Notes under the pieces: generated by a model | Told to the model about the DNA's origin: nothing | What the model saw: the letters and a program-made list of their open reading frames with translations, nothing else | The model's database searches: none | Program-made: the position numbers and the translations under genes | Assembly: GCA_000499405.2 (NCBI GenBank) | Contig: HG738137.1 | Coordinates: forward strand, 8,631,609-8,695,608 | Reading direction: 5' to 3' | Source: Onchocerca volvulus | Taxonomy: Eukaryota; Nematoda; Chromadorea; Rhabditida; Onchocercidae | DNA length: 64,000 nucleotides | In this document: in pieces, positions 26,901 to 37,869 of the stretch | How positions within the stretch are numbered: the first letter of the stretch is position 1 | How the letters are laid out: each line of letters starts with the position of its first letter

Positions 26901-29881
26901 GATATTTTTTTTCCTCCAAATTAATGTTTGTTTTTTCCTTTTTTTTTTTCTTTTTTTTTTTTGGAAATAAAGAAAAAAGAAAAAGAAATAATGAAAAGTT
27001 TTTTTTGTTGCATAAAAATTCTGCTTATTTCCACTTAACACTAACTATATATGTTATCGATTGGATTTGAAGAAAATTTTTCTTGAATCCATTAAAATTT
27101 TCGAATTTGCAATTAATGAAAAAATTGTAAAATGGCGAATTTCTTCGTTAAACCTTTTACGATCTGCGATATTTAAAATGAAGATCTACAAACAGCGAGA
27201 GCGAGAGGGAGAGAGAGATGAAAGATTTTTTGCTTCTTTTCCAATATTTTTGAAAATTTGACAATTTTGAATAAAATGACATCCCGAAGCTAAGGTTATT
27301 GATTATGAGGAAAAGCGGGAAGTATAATTTGGGACAAAAATAAGGGAAAAAAAACTATAATTAGCTATTTTGAAAGCAAAATTTCCAAATTGTTTTTCTT
27401 GTCATTCTTGTTTTTGACAAAAATTGCCCAATTTGATCTTGTTAAGATGTGTTATTGTTGTCGTTGTTGTTATTCGTAGTAAATCCATTTTGCAAAAATT
27501 TATATGGATGGTTGGGTTGCCAAATGAAATAAGTATCGATCAATAATTAAAATTGTATGTTTTGATTTATTCTCGAAATATTTTTGAACAAAGAAACGTT
27601 TCAAGTATTAAAATTTTATTCTTTATTTCAAGGAAGAAAAATCAATTTGGAAAGAAGAAAGAAACAAAAATAAATTTATTAAACAAATTTCTACTCTATA
27701 AAACGAGTGAATTATCCAACGGTTTATGACAATCTAAGTTGTGAGCAATAAAAAAACTTGCCGGCGGAATAAGTAAATTTTTTTCTTTTGGTTTGTTTAT
27801 TTTTAAATGAAATTAACATGAAATTTTATTCTAATCAATAATGAACAATTAATTAATAGATGGAATAAATTTTAAGCTTAATCAACAAGTAATTTTATAT
27901 TTATTTTAAAATAATTTCAGCGTTTTTTTTTTTTTTTTTTTTTTTATTCTGTCAATTGTCCGATTTAGTTTAAATCTAAAATTTAGTCCTTCCTCTCCCC
28001 CCCTTCCCCTAATAAATGATTTTATTGTGAATTAATTTACTTCTAGTTCATGCCTTAATAAAAAAAACCATATATAGCTTGCAAGTTTTTTTTTATCTGG
28101 AAATTTTATCTGCTTTATCTGTTTTTCGAAATATTTTTCAGATAAATATTTCCAAAAATGGTATTAGATATGGTTGAAATTGATAAGCTGATCAATAACG
28201 ACAATTTAATTATTGAGCAAATAATTAATTTAAGCTGAAATAAAAATTGCCATATAGATTTAAAAAAAAAAAAAAATTACTAAAAATGTCAATTTCAGAT
28301 ATTTGCATTAGATGATGACTTCAGAAGATAAGAATGATTGCATGAATACATGCTATATCTATTTACCAGATGTTTGGATGCCATTTGATAAGTTTGTTTT
28401 TTTTTTCTTTTTCAAAAATATTTAAATAAAAAAGTCACTTACAAAGACAAATAACACATAGAAGCAATCATTATTTCATAATGCAAAAAAGATATTTGCG
28501 AATATTTTTCAATTTATTTTCATTTTTAGGCAAAAAAAAAAAAAAAATTGAAAGAAAAATGGATTTTTTAAATTTTTTGATTAGGAAGAAATTTATTTTA
28601 CTTATCAATTTTTTATTTCACTTCCTTCTTCCGTAACAAATTCAATAATTCATTCAAAATGATGTTTCACTCATATCCAAAAAAAAAAAAAAAAAATTTC
28701 GTATTAATTTGTCGCAAAAAATTTAATATTCTGGCTATCAAACTTTTCCATATAATCTGTTTCTTTTTGTTAAATTATCAATAGTATTATCATCTTGATT
28801 TTACACTTCAATCAGAAATTTTTCATTGTGCCAAATCGTAGTTTCAACTTATGAACTTATCAAATTACAGATTATCATCTTCGGAAAAATCTTCATATTC
28901 AATTGAGAATGTTATTTTTAATTGATAATTTAACAAAATTTATAAAACAAAAATCAAAAAAAAAAAAAAGAAAGAAAAAGAATTTTAGAATTATTTATAT
29001 GATCAATGATTTTCAACAGATGTTTATCATTTTTTTTATCGATGAAAAAAAGTTTATCTTTCATTTTTCTTTTTTTTTTCGTGTAAAAGTTAAAAAAAAA
29101 GCTAATTGTCAATTTTCTTTTTTAGTAAAACAAATTTTTTGTCTTCGTAGGGATTAAAAGTTAGCTATAAGTTAAATGATTGAGAAATTTGTTTTTATAT
29201 CAGTTTGATCAAGCTCGTTTTTTTTTCATTTTTAAACAATATCAAACAATCATTTTATTATCAAAAAAATTTTTTTAACGATAAGACAGCTGTTCATCTG
29301 ATTTTTTACCTTGTCAGAACTTTGAAAATAGATTTTAACGAATGATTAAAGTTTTGAAATGATTGAATAATTAATTATTCTTGGACAGTTGTTGTTTAAA
29401 GTCAAAGGTCAGATAAAATAAAACTTGTTTTTCTTATTTCATGAGAATAAAATGATGTCTTTTTATTTGACATTATTGACATTTTCCATTTGATTCAAAA
29501 TTTATTGCCATCTTTTTTATGTCTTTTTTTGTTTTTCAAATGGTTACAAACAAATAAATCTTTTTTTTTTTTTTTTTGTATAGTGTTTCAAAAAATAACA
29601 ATCTAAATAAATGAAAATGTATTTGCATATTTTTGATTCTAAAATTCAATTTAGTTTTTTATTCATTTTAACAGTTGAAATTTAAATATTTACATAAAGT
29701 CAAAGGTCAGTATAGTAATTTATTTACTATGCTCAAAGAATTGTTCGTTTCATCTGAACTTTTTTTTCTTAGCAAAAAAAATATAGAATCGCAGTAAAAT
29801 TAGTCAAGCATGAATGTTCACTGATTTTTAGGTTCATTAATTACTGTCGATTTCTTATCTTTTTAAATTTTATCAAATTTA

Positions 29882-31528
29882 ATGGTGATAAAAGAAGGCA
29901 CGATGATTAAAATCTCTGACAAAATTAAATTTCTGAGGGAATTATTTAAATCAAATCAATTTCGGTAATTTTGAGAATTATTCGATGAAATGAATTATTG
30001 ATGCATAAAATTAGTAATTGTTATCAATAAGAATCTTAATTAATTATTTATCAACTCTCTATCAAAGATGGAATGATAAGTGACAGTTTCATCGAGACAA
30101 ATATAAATTATTAATTACTGCTTATTCCTTTTTTTGTTTTTGATAAATTTGATCAATTTTCTTTTTTTTTTACCGTTTTCTTCTGATAAAATCTATTGTT
30201 TTTGCATTTATTATTTAAATAATAGCAATATTTTTGGCTAAAATTTAGTCAATGAAAATTATTGATTGAAAGATGATTAAATCATTGGGGAATTTCGAAT
30301 CATTTTTCATTTTTATACCCCATGCAGATTATTTGCTGAATACCAATCCATTTGTTTACGTAATGAATTTTAGCTAAAAATAGAGATTGTTTACGAAATT
30401 TCGGATGAATTGTAAAATTAACAAATGTGAAAGCGAACAAAAAATTTCCGTTTTATGATTGAATTGACATTATTTAAATGTAATAAAATTTCAAAAATTT
30501 ACAATGAATAGAAATCGACAATTGACGAAATTGAATTTATTTCTATCGGATAAATTTCGCAAAATTTCTGTAAACAGATAGCTTCGATAATTAATTCTGA
30601 TCAAAAATTGTTATTAGTTAAAAAAAAATGGAAAGAAAATCCTTCAAATATTTTTTTGGCTATATATCAAATTGTGTTTCGTGTTCTTTTCTTGAATATA
30701 ATTTGTTGAAATTACGCTGATGGTAATAAAATTTGTTTAGATAATAAAATTGAAAAACTAGTTCAAATAGCTTTGTTTATTTGCTTAGCACTTTAAGAAT
30801 TGAGGAGAAAATTTCAAGATAAGTTGTTTATTTTGAAGTCAAATTAAAATAAGTTAATTAACATTTGCGATATTTTTAGAAAATAAAAATTCAATATTTA
30901 AAATTATTATATTAATTAAGAAAAGAATATTTTGCTATTATGAAAAAGAGCAGTTTGTAAATGCTTCCTAAAAAAAAAATGTTTTTATCTAATATAAACG
31001 AGCATTAAGCTGAATTTTCAAATAAAATTAGATATTATGGGTTCGCAAGTGGATTAAGTATTGTAAGTTTGAAATATAAATTTTGCAAGTTTAATTAGCT
31101 ATTATAAATTTGAAAAAAATAAATTTGAAACTGAATTCAATATTATAAATTAAAAAATAAAAAATAAATTTTAAACTGAATCTTCGAGAAATAAATTTCA
31201 ATTAAATATTATAGATTTGAATACACCAAAACTTATAACTTCAATTTAAGTACTATCAAAAGCTGCTATATTTATATATATCTGAAATGAAGGACTTAAA
31301 AAAGACAATAAATAAATTTTAGAATGAATAAATAAAAAAATTTATTAAAAAGCGAATAATCAAGAAAAGAAATTTGAAATTATTATAATTACTATTATAA
31401 CTATTATAATCATTGTTTTTTTATTTAATACTTATAACTGCTGAAAAAGAAGAAAAGATTGAAGAGGAAAAAAAATTGTACTGAAATCAATTTTTTTTTT
31501 TTTCTTCAAATATTTCAATCTTTTTTTT

Positions 31529-31581
<53 letters not shown>

Positions 31582-34500
31582 AATTTATGATTAAATTCCA
31601 GATGGCTTTGTTTACATCCCAAATATCGGACCGTTTTTTATCAAACAATCGAGCAACTTTTTTATGGCAGCGGTCCAATGGCAATATGCGAACGACATTA
31701 TATCGCATTAATGGTAATAATTTTTTTCAAATATTTCTAAAAATAATTTTTTACTTTTCAAATTATTCCAATTATAATTTGAAGAATTAAATTAATTATA
31801 ATTTAAAAAATTAAAAATTAATCAAATCTAAACATATCAAATGAAATTTTAGTCATTTGAAATTGAATAATCTTTTTTATCGATTTAAAAAAATTATATG
31901 AAATATAATTATTATAGAATGAAATCAATTTAAAATGTTTTAGAATTTTCAAAAATTTTCATACAATTTGTTGTTTTGAAAATTAAATTTTTGAAAAAAA
32001 AATTTTTTTTTTTTTAAATTTTCAAATAGTTTTTTTTCATATTCAAAAGTTTAGGCTGCAAGTAGGCATGGTTGTCATTTTTTGATGGATTTACATATAC
32101 ATGAATTTAAACGTACCGGTGGAAAGCATGATTGGTTGAAAGGTTTGTCGTATGCATCGGAAAAAATTCAAAATCTTGATGTCCTAAATGCTGTCTTAGC
32201 TCATCAACCGTGGTCAATTAATCATGATCATCTGATCGTATGTGTTTTTTTTTTTTAATTAATTAATTCGAAATTTTTCATATATTTTCAAAATTGATTG
32301 ATCAAAGTTGATTATCATATACTTACTTAGCAATGAAATCACTTTTTTTTTTTTTTTTTTTTTTTAGTTGAACTATTACATACTTATAGGTTTAATTAAT
32401 AATTTTTACAATTAAATCAATTATAGATTTGTATAATTAAGTGAAATTAATATTTCTCGCAATTAAATTTGTTTAAAATTATTGTATTTAAATTTTCAGT
32501 GATCTAATTAATGGCATATTACATTTTTTAATTAAATTAAATTTATATAATGAAATTACTTATTTCGTTTTAGTACTTTCTGATTTGTTATGTAAACAAA
32601 AAAAAAAACTCGTTTCTGTAGATGCTTATAGAATGTTGTTCTTCACTAGCGAATTGGTGTTTATCCGACTTAGTTCAAGCATCGATTTGTATTAACTCAA
32701 ACTCTAAATAATTACTGTATTAAATACAGTAATCTAAATAATTGTGGTATCAAATACAATAATTTGAATAATTACTATGTCAAATACAGTAGTTTAAATA
32801 ATTATTCTATTTGTTGTAATACTTTCTAATTTTATTGTACAAAAATTAAATTCTGCAGACTCTTACAAAATGTTGTTCACCAACAAATTGGTGTTTATCC
32901 GAATTAGTTCAAGCATCGATTGTATTAGCTCAAACTCATGTGTTATGTTCATTTGTTCTAGGAAATGGTACCACACATCCAAATGAATATACCAGGTTAG
33001 TATTTGTTTGATAAAGTTAATTATAATTTGTCGTAATTAACTATTTTTAATTTTGCGTAAAACTTTCATTTTCATGAAAAATTTCAGAGATTTAATTTTT
33101 GAAAAAATTCAAAAAAATGAATTTTGTTGTTTATAAAATTTTTAACTCAAACAATTACGTATAAATCAATACAGTAAGATTAATATCATTATTATCTAAT
33201 CCTCATTTTGATAACGATATAGTAGGTTATTTGTGTTAAATTGAACTGAATCAAATATTTAATTGGATTTAAGTTTAAATTTTTTAAGTTCCATGTTTCA
33301 GTTCAAACGAAATGGCAAATGATAAGAAGGATGATAATCATTGTGAGATTGAGTTACTATTGAAAGGTATGGATCAATTAAAAAAAGCAAAATCAAAAAC
33401 TGATCTGAAACATCCAGGTGAACAAGAAATGCAAAAGTATTTTTTGGAAGCACAAATTGACAGTGAAAGTATCACATCGACAACTTCTTCTGGTAAAATT
33501 ATGATTATGATAAAATTTTTGATTACGAAATTATGATCAAAATTATCATAAAATTATGATTATGTGAAATCATGATTTATTATTTTTTGAAAAAAAGAAA
33601 GGGAAAAACATATCATAATTCATATGAAGATAAGGAAAAACGTATCATTATTCAGATATGATTTCAATCGAAAGATCACCAACAAATTCATTTTCGATTT
33701 TAATTTCATTTTCATTGATTTTTTGATTTCTTCATTTAATTTTTTTTTCTTTTTATAGAAACAGAAGAAATTTCATTATCAGAAAACAGATCGACAAATA
33801 ATTGCGTGGAAAAAAAATCGTTGCAAAATTGTTCGAATGGTTATTCATCATTCTATACGTCTGATAATCATCTTCGTTACGTTGATTTTGCGAAATGTGC
33901 TCACGTTCGAACCCACAAAATTCACGTTAATTTTAATTAAATTTATCTAGTTTAGAATAGAAATATGAAGATCTTGAATTTAAATTTTTGAAATTTACAT
34001 AAATTTTGTTTTCTTACAGAAACGCTACAAAATATGATAACCAAATGATAAATTCAATAGTACTGATATATGTTATTCACGAAGATACAACACGCTTTTG
34101 ACGTTTATTTACGTTAAATCAAGGGAAGATATATAGCATTGAAAAGATCAATTATTAGACGATTGATCTCTTTCATGATTTTTTAAAAGTTACAAAATTA
34201 AATTCCGCAAATTTAAAATTTCAATTTAATTTAAATAATTGCTTCGTATCTCATATTTTACTTAGTTTATATAATTAAACATTTCAAATTTATTTTTATC
34301 GAATAAATTCTCTAATTTTTTTTCTTTTTTTTTTTTTCAGGAATTTTCATGGGAAGATCAAGGTTATAGTTGTGTTGATGAATTATATAATGAGATGGCG
34401 GATATTTTGGATAAAAAAATAACACTTGTTCAAAATCTTACTTATTCCACGTAATTATTGACGTTTATTATAATTAGTTTGACCATTTCATCAATTCTTA

Positions 34501-35977
34501 ATTAATTCCTTTCTTTATTTACTAATTAATTACTAATTCTATTCAATAATCAATTGCCATTTATTTTGAATGTTTAGTTTTCGATAACACTTTTCCTTTT
34601 TAATTGATTGAATCATTTTATGAAATTCCATAATTTCATGAAATTAAGCACTAAATCATTTTAAACTTTTCAGATTGGGTACTTATAATGACGTGGATAC
34701 AAGTAAATATCGACATGCTATTTGGATGTATATTCAATCTTTATACGGTAAGATATTTATTTTTCATTAATTAAACAAATATAAATTTGAATAATTATAT
34801 TATTAATTGTTTAATACTTATTGATAAATTTTAACGCTTTAAGAATTAATGCGTTTTCTTTTCACAGCATTAAAATTCATATAGATGAATTATCGAGTAA
34901 AAAAGCAAATGAGTAATAAATATGAAAAAATAGCATCAATCAATAGTTAATAGATAAACGAATAAATATGCAAATTAATTTGCAAGTATTTAAATATATA
35001 TAATAATTATGTCATTTACTAATATATATGCCCAACAAATTTCTCTCCCAAAGTATTAAATTGACATGATTAATCATAAGAATTGGCTATCGCTAATTTT
35101 TGATTAATCATCAAGATAATTTAATCATAATTTTAAATCGCAAAATGAAAAAAAAAAGAAACATTAAACCGATCATGATTTGTAGATTTTCAAAATTTAA
35201 TTCTTAACAACTTAATTAAAATAGCATCAAAATTAAAGTGAATTCAAGAATGAATGAATAATTATAATTAACAGATAAGTAGTACAATTACAGGTATTCG
35301 TCATGATGATTATAATTACGCTGAAGTGAATGTAATGTTAAATCGTAAAATGAAAAGATTTATTAAAACCGTTTGTTTTCATCCATATGAAATAACAAAT
35401 TCATTGCGGCAATCGATTATGGTCGATTTTAAATCGTCTGAAAAGGTTTGATAATTAAGCACATATTTCTGAAATAAAATCAGATATCAGTTTTTCAAAT
35501 CAGTTTTGATGTTTAAAAATTATAATCAATAGTTGGTACCATCTATTAATTATAATTTTTCAAATGTCGAAATTGACTTTAAAACAAAAAAAAAAAAAAG
35601 CCATTTTCTTTGCATTAGATTTACTTATATTTATTCGCATTCTTTATTCTCATTAAAAGCTAAAGCAAGCCAAGAAATCGAAAAAAAAAGTAATCATTGA
35701 CTTTATTATCCATTTAATATCAAAATTTTAAAAAATTCATAATTTTACCATTATAAGATTAATTTTCGCATAATTTAATAAATTATTTGATACAATATAA
35801 TATATATTGTTTATGTTGCTTTTAAGTTTTCACTTCTGATTTAACATTAATTCGAATTTAAATTTCAAATTTTAGGTTCATGTATTATTGATAGTGATGG
35901 AAGCACGTCTTCAAGCCGAATTGATATATTTCTTTCGTGCGCTTGTTAAACTCAATAATTCATCAACAACTGCTTAG
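29882..35977 (+). CDS. sesn-1: Sestrin, 436 aa, catalytic Cys replaced
   Basis: Sestrins restrain TORC1 by binding GATOR2 in a leucine-dependent way and are reported to have antioxidant roles. Ten exons join in phase: 29882-29964, 31602-31713, 32055-32237, 32859-32995, 33302-33492, 33759-33925, 34341-34450, 34674-34747, 35294-35445, 35876-35977. Exon 2 must be read in the frame giving LHPKYRTVFY...CERHYIALM, the sestrin HPxYxxxF...YRHYIxIM block; the frame with an ATG at 31602 is not the coding one. Exon 1 is tentative, chosen because it is open, ATG-led and fits in phase. The N-lobe continues with NLDVLNAVLAHQPWSI and WCLSELVQASIVLAQTH, then FVLGNG where human SESN2 has FxFGCG. After a variable acidic/Ser linker (about 172-291), the C-lobe has FSWEDQGYSCVDELY, NLTYST, GIRHDDYNYAEV and SEKVHVLLIVMEARLQAEL. 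Human leucine-pocket residues T374, Y375, T377, T386, R390 and E451 and the GATOR2-contact pair D406/D407 are all kept at a constant offset of 49; W444 is Met395. Confidence 0.92.
31491..31580. repeat. Long T run upstream of sestrin exon 2
   Basis: About 90 bases of almost pure T end 21 bases before the acceptor of sestrin exon 2. Such runs are prone to length error in sequencing. It acts as an extreme polypyrimidine tract. Confidence 0.9.
32621..32706 (+). pseudogene. Decayed duplicate of sestrin exon 4
   Basis: Inside sestrin intron 3 an acceptor-like TCTGTAG is followed by sequence highly similar to the start of the real exon at 32859. The copy reads ECCSS..NWCLSDLVQAS against KCCSP..NWCLSELVQAS. 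It then gains one T (GATTTGTATTAA against GATTGTATTAG), shifts frame and reaches TAA. The second half of the exon and its donor are missing. Similarity also extends upstream across the intron (the TACTTTCTAATTTTATTGTA-like stretch). This is a duplicated exon that has decayed, not a usable alternative exon. Confidence 0.85.
32707..32806. repeat. 30-bp minisatellite between the two sestrin exon-4 copies
   Basis: Three 30-base units start at 32707, 32737 and 32767, each of the form AATAATTAC..T..CAAATACAGTA, plus a partial fourth. They exactly fill the space between the decayed exon copy and the upstream homology of the real exon, and probably arose with the duplication. Confidence 0.85.
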
Positions 35978-37869
35978 CTTTCCAACTTTTTTTGTTTTGC
36001 GTTTTCCTTATTTGCATGATTTATAGTTTTTTTTCTTTTTTCATTTAATTAGCATAAAGTTGAATTGTTTTCGTTTCGCAAAAAGTTTGTATTTTAAAAT
36101 TGCAACAATTTTTATTTCGAATTCGAATTTTCCAAATTATTCGCTTGGTTTATCGAACCCTTTTCATAATATAAATTTTAAATTGAATAATCTTTTATAT
36201 AATTATGAAGAAAATTTTGAAAAGATTTAATTAATTAATTCTTATCAAATTATACACTTTTGTTATTTGATTTCATTTGGTATATGCTAGAAAATAATAT
36301 AGCAATACTTTTTTTTTTTATTTTACCTCTGTTTATTGTCCTTTTCTTTTCCAAGTTTTTATGTTACTCATTACTTTTCTTTTCATATTTACATAATATT
36401 CGTAGTTTATAAGTTTCTTTTTTCCTTTATAAAATTTAAATTCAATCCAATTTTTTTGGAAAAATTGTATTCACCTCGTATTTTAGTGCCATATTATTCT
36501 TTTTTTTTGTATGTTTTTTTGTCTTTAATTTTTCTTCTTCACAAAAAAAAAGAAAAAAATTTTGTTTTTTTTTTTGAAAAAATAAATTAGCACTTAAATT
36601 TCAATAAATTTTGAAAAATTATCTAACCATTTTCGATCATTGAGTACTGATGAATTTTCGAAAATTATCATATACCATTCTGAAATTTAATTCATCCTGC
36701 GAGAGGTGTAAAACCATCTGTTTGTTTTGATTGATATTATATTAAAAATTCTGAAAAAAAAAATTCAAAAAATTCCTTTTTCATAATATCTCAAACAATC
36801 ACCTCATTTTTTATTCTTTTCGAGTTAGAAAATGCCTTAGAATCTCATCGCAAAATTTTACATTTTTTTTTTCTTTTATCTCAATTTTTTGTCATTTTTT
36901 GGAAAAAATTTTTTGAAAAAAAAATTTTTTTTGTGAATGTTTGATCAATCAATCGGATTTAATCCCTAATATACGTAAAATGTTTCAAAAAGTAGATGTA
37001 TATACACGTACACGTACCAGTATGCATCTGTGTTTACATATATACGTGATAACGTGTACGTGAATGTATCTGTGTTTGAGTGCATACGTATGTAGATGTA
37101 TATATGTGTACGCGAACGTGTGTTTGCGCGTATGCATATGTGGATGGTGTACGTGCAAGTATGATAACGTGTACGTGAGTATATCTGTGTACGTGATTTT
37201 ATCAGCGTATTTGTGCATGCGTACGTGAATGTATGTCTACTTGCGTATATCGACATAATACGTAATAACTAAAACAGCAGTTCCAAAACAAAACATCTAT
37301 GATGATAGCTTAATTAGTGCTATGATATCATAATGAAGACTGAACTAACGAACTTCATTCAGCTCAAAAACCTTCAATTCTCTAACTAAATCCCGAAACC
37401 AACTAATTCTGGAAAATTTTCCAAAAATTTAATGGATTACCTAGTAAATTTTTCAAATATTAAAATAACTGATGAATTGGACAAAAAGGTGCTATCGCCG
37501 ATGGGTTCAAAGTTGAATTGCGATAGAAAAATTTCCTGAATGTGGTTAGTCACTCAAAGTCTAAATCAATTTAATCATCATAAGTGTTGTGCTAATTTTA
37601 CGATATTTATTTGCCACGGAGAAACTTCTGAAATTAATTAATATCCATGTTGGAAATGAAATGTATTTAAAATTAAAAATTATCAAAAATAAATTGCATT
37701 TCCTTCTTTATTTTCATTAATTTTGCCAAAATTCATTACAATATTGATTTCGTGTTTTCCGGACGAATTACTTTTCCGGATGGATTGCCATATATGTAAA
37801 ATAGTTAGCTGTTAATTAATTAATAATTCGTTGAAATTTTTTCAAATGTAGTACAAAGAAAGAAATTAA
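35978..37869. other. Spacer between sestrin and ced-12
   Basis: About 1.9 kb. The sestrin 3' side is AT-rich, with an AATAAA at 36581-36586 as a possible but distant polyadenylation signal. A striking TG/ACGT-rich alternating purine-pyrimidine block occupies about 37000-37260. An acceptor-like TTTCAAATGTAG ends at 37851, 18 nt before the ced-12 ATG. Confidence 0.5.
37000..37260. repeat. Degenerate GTGTACGTGAATGTATCTG-type repeat
   Basis: About 260 bases of alternating purine-pyrimidine sequence rich in TACGTG/CGTGTACG. A 30-base stretch at 37046-37075 recurs at 37161-37190 with three changes. The block is far richer in CpG than its surroundings and could adopt Z-form. The minus-strand frames here (rich in T, H, R, Y) are by-products of this repeat. 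Confidence 0.8.

Larger units (their letters stand above)
19927..29881. other. Ten-kilobase gene-poor region
   Basis: Between the divergent SH3-adaptor and sestrin genes I find no convincing exon on either strand. Long frames at 20847-21059, 23475-23708, 24123-24365, 26003-26287 and 28903-29157 are biased in composition and lack family features. The region holds purine-rich and C-rich tracts (24121-24350), hairpin-bearing repeats (24711-25380), an ATT microsatellite, a GATAA-motif cluster (about 25740-26900) and many A/T homopolymers. Being upstream of two divergent genes, it probably contains their regulatory DNA. Confidence 0.5.

Noticed and set aside
31487..31708. Lys-rich minus-strand frame
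   Set aside because: It is poly-Lys from the long T run plus the antisense of sestrin exon 2.
31602..31790. Plus-strand frame starting MALFTSQISDRF as the sestrin start
   Set aside because: It is the wrong frame: the conserved HPKY and RHYIALM motifs are in a different frame of the same exon, which joins exon 3 in phase 0.
33900..33920. GTTCGAACCC as a possible tRNA T-loop
   Set aside because: It lies within sestrin exon 6 coding sequence, and no cloverleaf arms surround it.
36966..37256. 96- and 77-codon minus-strand frames rich in Thr, His, Arg and Tyr
   Set aside because: They are read from the alternating TG/ACGT repeat; the periodic composition explains the absence of stops.
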